Origin: Anaerolineales bacterium | GTDB taxonomy: Bacteria > Chloroflexota > Anaerolineae > Anaerolineales > DRMV01 | Assembly (NCBI GenBank): GCA_015494815.1 | Contig: WGAK01000227.1 | Span: 1-8,889, forward strand | Direction of reading: 5' to 3' | DNA length: 8,889 nt | In this document: positions 5,927 to 8,889 of the stretch, piece after piece | Layout: each line of letters begins with the position of its first letter | Position numbering within the stretch: position 1 is the stretch's first letter | Translations under genes and position numbers: made by a program | Notes under the pieces: model-generated | Database searches by the model: none | What the model was told of the DNA's origin: nothing | What the model saw: only the letters and a program-made list of their open reading frames with translations

Positions 5927-6925
5927 ATGAATCCTTGGCGCTCTGTGTGGAACCACAATCGCGGCAAAGTGCTAACCGCGGCCGGGCTCATCATCCTCGT
6001 GTTCGTGGCCTACGCGCGCAATCCGCAAATCGTCGAGGCCGTGCTCGCGTCCAGCCTGCGGCAATCCATCCCGCTGGTGCTGGGGGCCATGTGCGGGCTC
6101 ATCGGCGAACGGTCGGGCATCATCAACATCGGCATCGAAGGCCAGATGCTGCTGGCCGCGTTCGTGGCCTTCCTGGTCAACGTCCACACCGGCAGCCTGC
6201 TGCTGGCCACCGTAGCGGGCGTCCTGGTCGGCGCGCTGCTGGGGCTGTTCCTGGCCTTCATGTCCGTCACCCTGCGCATTGACCAAATCATCGGCGGCAC
6301 GGTCATCAACATGCTGGCCTTTGGCCTCACGGGCTACTTCTACCAGGTGGGGCTGGTCACCAAGGGCAAGTTCACGCCCATCGCCATCCCGGTGCTGGAG
6401 AAAATCCCCGTGCTGGGGGCCATGTTCTTCCGCAACCCGCCCCTCACCTACCTGACCCTGCTGCTCATCTTCGTGGTGCAGTTTCTGCTGTTCTTTACGC
6501 CGTGGGGTCTGCGCACCCGGGCCGTGGGCGAACACCCCCGGGCTGCGGACACGGTGGGCATTGATGTGTACAAGATGCGCTACATGAATGTGACCCTGGC
6601 CGGGATGCTGGCCGGGCTGGCCGGGGCTTATTTGACCTTGGAGGCCGTGGGCTCCTTCGAGCGGGCCATGACCAACGGCCGCGGGTTCGTGGCGCTGGCC
6701 GTCATGATTTTCGGCCGTTGGAACCCCATCTTGTCGTGGGGCGCGGCGTTGTTGTTCGGATTTGCCACCGCGCTGCAAACCCAGTTGCAATTCATGCGTG
6801 CGGTGCAAATTCCGCACCAGTTCATCGGCATGCTGCCCTACCTGCTCACCATCGTGGTGCTGGCAGGGGTGGGCGGTCGCACCCGGCCGCCGGCTGCGGT
6901 GGGCCAGCCCTATGTGAAAGAATGA
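5927..6925 (+). CDS. ABC transporter permease, BMP/nucleoside-type (NupQ/YufQ-like, BPD_transp_2 family)
   Basis: This is the second, related but distinct channel subunit (332 residues), expected to pair with the product of the gene just upstream. After a short basic N-terminus (WNHNRGK) it has membrane spans near 15-30, 45-60, 72-86, 90-113, 121-141, 172-190, 220-240, 253-263, 268-284 and 300-315. The hallmark GIINIGIEGQMLLAAF is at 64-79, and the coupling loop AVGEHPRAADTVGI at 199-212 is close to the family form. The start has GAGG at 5917-5920 six nt before the ATG. The gap of 46 nt to the ATPase holds that gene's ribosome-binding site and no terminator. Length and motifs are normal for NupQ-type proteins. 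Nucleoside import is the commonest role known for the group, but sugar import cannot be excluded. Confidence 0.92.
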   Translation: MNPWRSVWNHNRGKVLTAAGLIILVFVAYARNPQIVEAVLASSLRQSIPLVLGAMCGLIGERSGIINIGIEGQMLLAAFVAFLVNVHTGSLLLATVAGVLVGALLGLFLAFMSVTLRIDQIIGGTVINMLAFGLTGYFYQVGLVTKGKFTPIAIPVLEKIPVLGAMFFRNPPLTYLTLLLIFVVQFLLFFTPWGLRTRAVGEHPRAADTVGIDVYKMRYMNVTLAGMLAGLAGAYLTLEAVGSFERAMTNGRGFVALAVMIFGRWNPILSWGAALLFGFATALQTQLQFMRAVQIPHQFIGMLPYLLTIVVLAGVGGRTRPPAAVGQPYVKE

Positions 6926-6971
6926 CCCCCTCGGCGGCGGATAGTCCGACCCGGCGCGTTCGGAGGCTTGT

Positions 6972-8516
6972 ATGAGCGACTTCATCCTCGAGGCTCGGGG
7001 CATTACCAAGCGCTTCCCCGGTGTGCTGGCCAACGACCATGTGAACTTCGACTTGCGGCCCGGCGAAATTCACGCCCTGCTGGGCGAAAACGGCGCGGGC
7101 AAATCCACCCTGATGAACATCATCTACGGCCTCTATCAGCCCGACGAGGGCGAAATTCGCATTGATGGGCAACCCGCCCACATCCGCGGGCCCCACGATG
7201 CCATTCGCCACGGCATCGGCATGGTGCACCAGCACTTCATGCTCATCCCCGTGTTCACCGTGGCCGAGAACCTGATTTTGGGGGCCGAGGTCACCCGCGG
7301 GCCCATGCTGGACCTGGAGCAGGCTCGCGCGGTGGTGCGCCGCCTGTCCGAAGAATACGGCCTGCAGGTAGACCCCGACGCGCGCATTGAAGACCTGCCC
7401 GTGGGCGTGCAGCAGCGGGTGGAGATTTTGAAAGCCCTGTATCGGCAGGCGCACATTTTGATTTTGGACGAACCCACGGCCGTGCTCACGCCGCAGGAGG
7501 TCGAGGACCTCTTCCGCATCATGCGCGAACTCACGACCCGCGGGGTAGGCATCATCTTCATCACCCACAAACTGAAAGAAGTGCTGGCCGTGGCCGACCG
7601 CATCACGGTGATGCGCCGCGGCAAGGTGGTCGGCACCACCACGCCGGATGCCACCGACGAGCGCGGGTTGGCCGCCATGATGGTGGGCCGCGAAGTGGTG
7701 TTGGAGGTGGAAAAGGGCCCGGCCCGGCCCGGCGAGGTGGTCTTCGAGGTCCAAGACCTGGTGGTCATGGAGCACGGCGTGCCCGTGGTCAACGGCGTAT
7801 CGCTGCAAATTCGGGGCGGCGAGATTCTGGGCCTGGCCGGGGTACAGGGCAACGGCCAAACCGAACTGGCCGAGGCGCTGACGGGCCTGCGCAAGCCCGA
7901 GCGCGGCACGATTTTCCTGGACGGCCAGCCCATGCCCTTCGAGGACGCGCGGGTGCTCATCGAGCACGGCCTGACGCACATTCCCGAAGACCGGCAGAAG
8001 CACGGCCTGGTCATGCCGTTCAGCATTGCCGACAATCTGGTGCTGTGCACCTACTACCGGCCGCCTTTTGCCCGCGGCTTGCAGCGCCAGCCCCAGGCCA
8101 TTCTGGCCAACGCCGAGCGGCTCATCGAACAATTCGATGTGCGCGCCGCGGGCCCCCTGGCCCCCGCGGCGACCTTGTCGGGCGGCAATCAGCAAAAGGT
8201 CATCGTGGCTCGCGAATTCAGCCGCCCGGTGCGCTTCTTGCTGGCCAACCAGCCCACGCGCGGCCTGGATGTGGGCTCCATCGAGTACATCCACAAACGC
8301 ATCATCGAGATGCGCGACCAGGGCGCGGCCGTGTTGCTCATCTCGGCCGAACTGGACGAGATTCTCTCACTGGCCGACCGCATCGCGGTGATGTACGAAG
8401 GCCAAATCGTGGCCGAGGTGGACGCGTCCCAGGCCGACAAGACCACCTTAGGCATCTGGATGGCCGGCGGCCAGCGCGAACAAGCCGCGGCCACGCTGGG
8501 GAACGCTTCGGCCTGA
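6972..8516 (+). CDS. ABC transporter ATP-binding protein with two NBDs, BMP/nucleoside-type (NupO/YufO-like)
   Basis: This 514-residue ATPase carries two fused nucleotide-binding domains and should energise the two permeases encoded upstream. NBD1 (about 4-240) has Walker A GENGAGKST (38-46), Q-loop MVHQHFML near Q87, Walker B ILILDEPT (162-169, D166 and E167) and H199, but its signature is the degenerate LPVGVQQR (142-149). NBD2 (about 255-500) is the reverse. Its signature LSGGNQQK (402-409) is intact, while its Walker A is degenerate (GLAGVQGNGQTEL, no GKS/T), Walker B reads FLLANQPTRGLD with N426 and Q427 in place of Asp-Glu, and the switch His is S458. This asymmetry is common in nucleoside and ribose-type importers, so the protein is probably functional with one working ATP site. 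GGAGG at 6962-6966 lies 5 nt before the ATG. It is the last gene of the run, with no clear intrinsic terminator after it. Confidence 0.95.
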   Translation: MSDFILEARGITKRFPGVLANDHVNFDLRPGEIHALLGENGAGKSTLMNIIYGLYQPDEGEIRIDGQPAHIRGPHDAIRHGIGMVHQHFMLIPVFTVAENLILGAEVTRGPMLDLEQARAVVRRLSEEYGLQVDPDARIEDLPVGVQQRVEILKALYRQAHILILDEPTAVLTPQEVEDLFRIMRELTTRGVGIIFITHKLKEVLAVADRITVMRRGKVVGTTTPDATDERGLAAMMVGREVVLEVEKGPARPGEVVFEVQDLVVMEHGVPVVNGVSLQIRGGEILGLAGVQGNGQTELAEALTGLRKPERGTIFLDGQPMPFEDARVLIEHGLTHIPEDRQKHGLVMPFSIADNLVLCTYYRPPFARGLQRQPQAILANAERLIEQFDVRAAGPLAPAATLSGGNQQKVIVAREFSRPVRFLLANQPTRGLDVGSIEYIHKRIIEMRDQGAAVLLISAELDEILSLADRIAVMYEGQIVAEVDASQADKTTLGIWMAGGQREQAAATLGNASA

Positions 8517-8723
8517 CCTGCCTCGCGGGCGCGTGCAAATGTCGCCGAAATCCGTGAACAGGCCATCTTGGGGCGCAGGGCCGGAAGTGACTTTGGGGGC
8601 GTGGGCGCTGACACCTGACGCCGGTTCGCTGACCGCTGCCAGGCGGCGAAGCCATCTCCTGCGTGGGCCCGGCGAGGGCCTGGGCGTCTCGCGCAACGGC
8701 AAAGCCCGCCTTTTCGCCATACC

Positions 8724-8762
8724 AGGAGATTGCTTCGGGCGCTTCGCGCCCTCGCAACGACA
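8724..8762. repeat. Dispersed-type intergenic palindromic repeat (GAGATTGCTTCG...CTCGCAACGACA)
   Basis: The core is a hairpin GGGCGC-TTC-GCGCCC (8737-8751). It is flanked by TTGC (8730-8733) and GCAA (8754-8757), which also pair. The outer text, GGAGATTGCTTCG on the left and CTCGCAACGACA on the right, resembles a repeat scattered between genes in many bacterial genomes, where the arms stay constant and the loop stem varies. Only one copy is in this window, so dispersal is known-family inference. Its translation yields GDCFGRFAPSQRH-like strings, a familiar source of false genes. Confidence 0.6.
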
Positions 8763-8849
8763 CATGTGAGGATGCCCGCCGCGGACAGTAGGTCGCACTT
8801 GACATCCCCTCCTTCGGCAACTTTTGCGCACACCCGGCCTCGCGCCGCT

Positions 8850-8887
8850 GGTGATTACCCAAAACTCGAGAGAAGGGTAATCTCACC
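8850..8887. repeat. Inverted repeat at the right edge
   Basis: GATTACCC (8853-8860) and GGGTAATC (8875-8882) are perfect inverted copies around a 14-nt AT-richer loop that contains CTCGAG. Pairing extends outward as GGT (8850-8852) with ACC (8885-8887) across a 2-nt bulge. It could be an operator, a transcript hairpin or part of a longer repeat cut by the window end. No T-tract is visible before the sequence stops. Confidence 0.55.
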
Positions 8888-8889
8888 CC

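Larger units (their letters stand above)
8517..8889. other. 373-base stretch with no credible gene
   Basis: No frame here reads like a protein. The only open frame of note (8533-8769, +) lacks a good ribosome-binding site and translates the repeat at 8724-8762. The stretch holds that repeat, an inverted repeat at 8850-8887, a small hairpin GGCCC/GGGCC at 8666-8680 and another at 8698-8718 (GGC-AAAG / CTTT-TC-GCC). No tRNA, terminator with a T-tract or substrate-binding protein gene is visible. Confidence 0.75.

Noticed and set aside
8666..8680. Intrinsic terminator for the ABC operon (GGCCC/GGGCC hairpin)
   Set aside because: The stem is only 5-6 bp, lies 150 nt beyond the stop and is followed by GC-rich sequence rather than a T-tract.
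8533..8769. Small + strand gene after the ATPase
   Set aside because: No Shine-Dalgarno site, low-complexity Arg/Gly/Ala-rich product, and its C-terminal third is a translation of the palindromic repeat (GDCFGRFAPSQRH).
8799..8827. Promoter based on TTGACA at 8799-8804
   Set aside because: The -35 match is perfect, but the positions 16-18 nt downstream read TTTTGC or similar, with no acceptable -10, and no gene follows within the window.

Overview
The window is bacterial, GC-rich (roughly two thirds G+C by eye) and densely coded, with six complete genes, good Shine-Dalgarno sites and very short gaps. The gene content and order (membrane PIN/TRAM protein - cysS - rlmB, then a stand-alone M16 peptidase and a BMP-type ABC importer), together with the style of intergenic repeat near the right end, suggest a member of the Chloroflexota, perhaps Anaerolineae. 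That assignment is an inference from style and context, not a marker-gene result. No RNA gene, CRISPR array, transposase or phage gene is visible.

Left region (1-3369, + strand): an apparent three-gene unit for RNA and translation functions. A near-consensus sigma-70 promoter (TTGGCA, 17-nt spacer, TATAAT) at 4-32 leads into a membrane-anchored PIN/TRAM protein starting at ATG 70. Its stop overlaps the cysS start (ATGA). After 52 nt comes rlmB, a 23S rRNA 2'-O-ribose methyltransferase. This resembles a shortened form of the Firmicutes yacL-ispD-ispF-cysS-mrnC-rlmB cluster, with the genes between the three absent.

Middle region (3349-4846): a minus-strand M16 zinc peptidase converges on rlmB and overlaps its end by 21 bp, inside an imperfect palindrome. 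Upstream of it lies a shared divergent control region. Two extended -10 elements (TGGTATAAT) face away from each other and form a 12-bp perfect inverted repeat. One drives the peptidase and the other a ~125-nt structured leader ahead of the ABC operon.

Right region (4847-8516, + strand): permease, permease, ATPase of a BmpA/NupNOPQ-type importer for nucleosides or simple sugars. The two permeases should form the membrane channel and the double-NBD ATPase should power it. The substrate-binding lipoprotein is not in the window, and the ATPase comes last rather than first. All degenerate ATPase motifs fall in one of the two composite nucleotide sites.

Right end (8517-8889): 373 bases without a credible gene. 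It holds a dispersed-type palindromic repeat (GAGATTGCTTCG...CTCGCAACGACA) and, at the edge, an unexplained inverted repeat.

Nothing here amounts to a clearly new system. The best candidates for a second look are the mirrored divergent promoters, the hairpin-rich leader that may hide the ribosome-binding site of the first permease, and the two right-end repeats.
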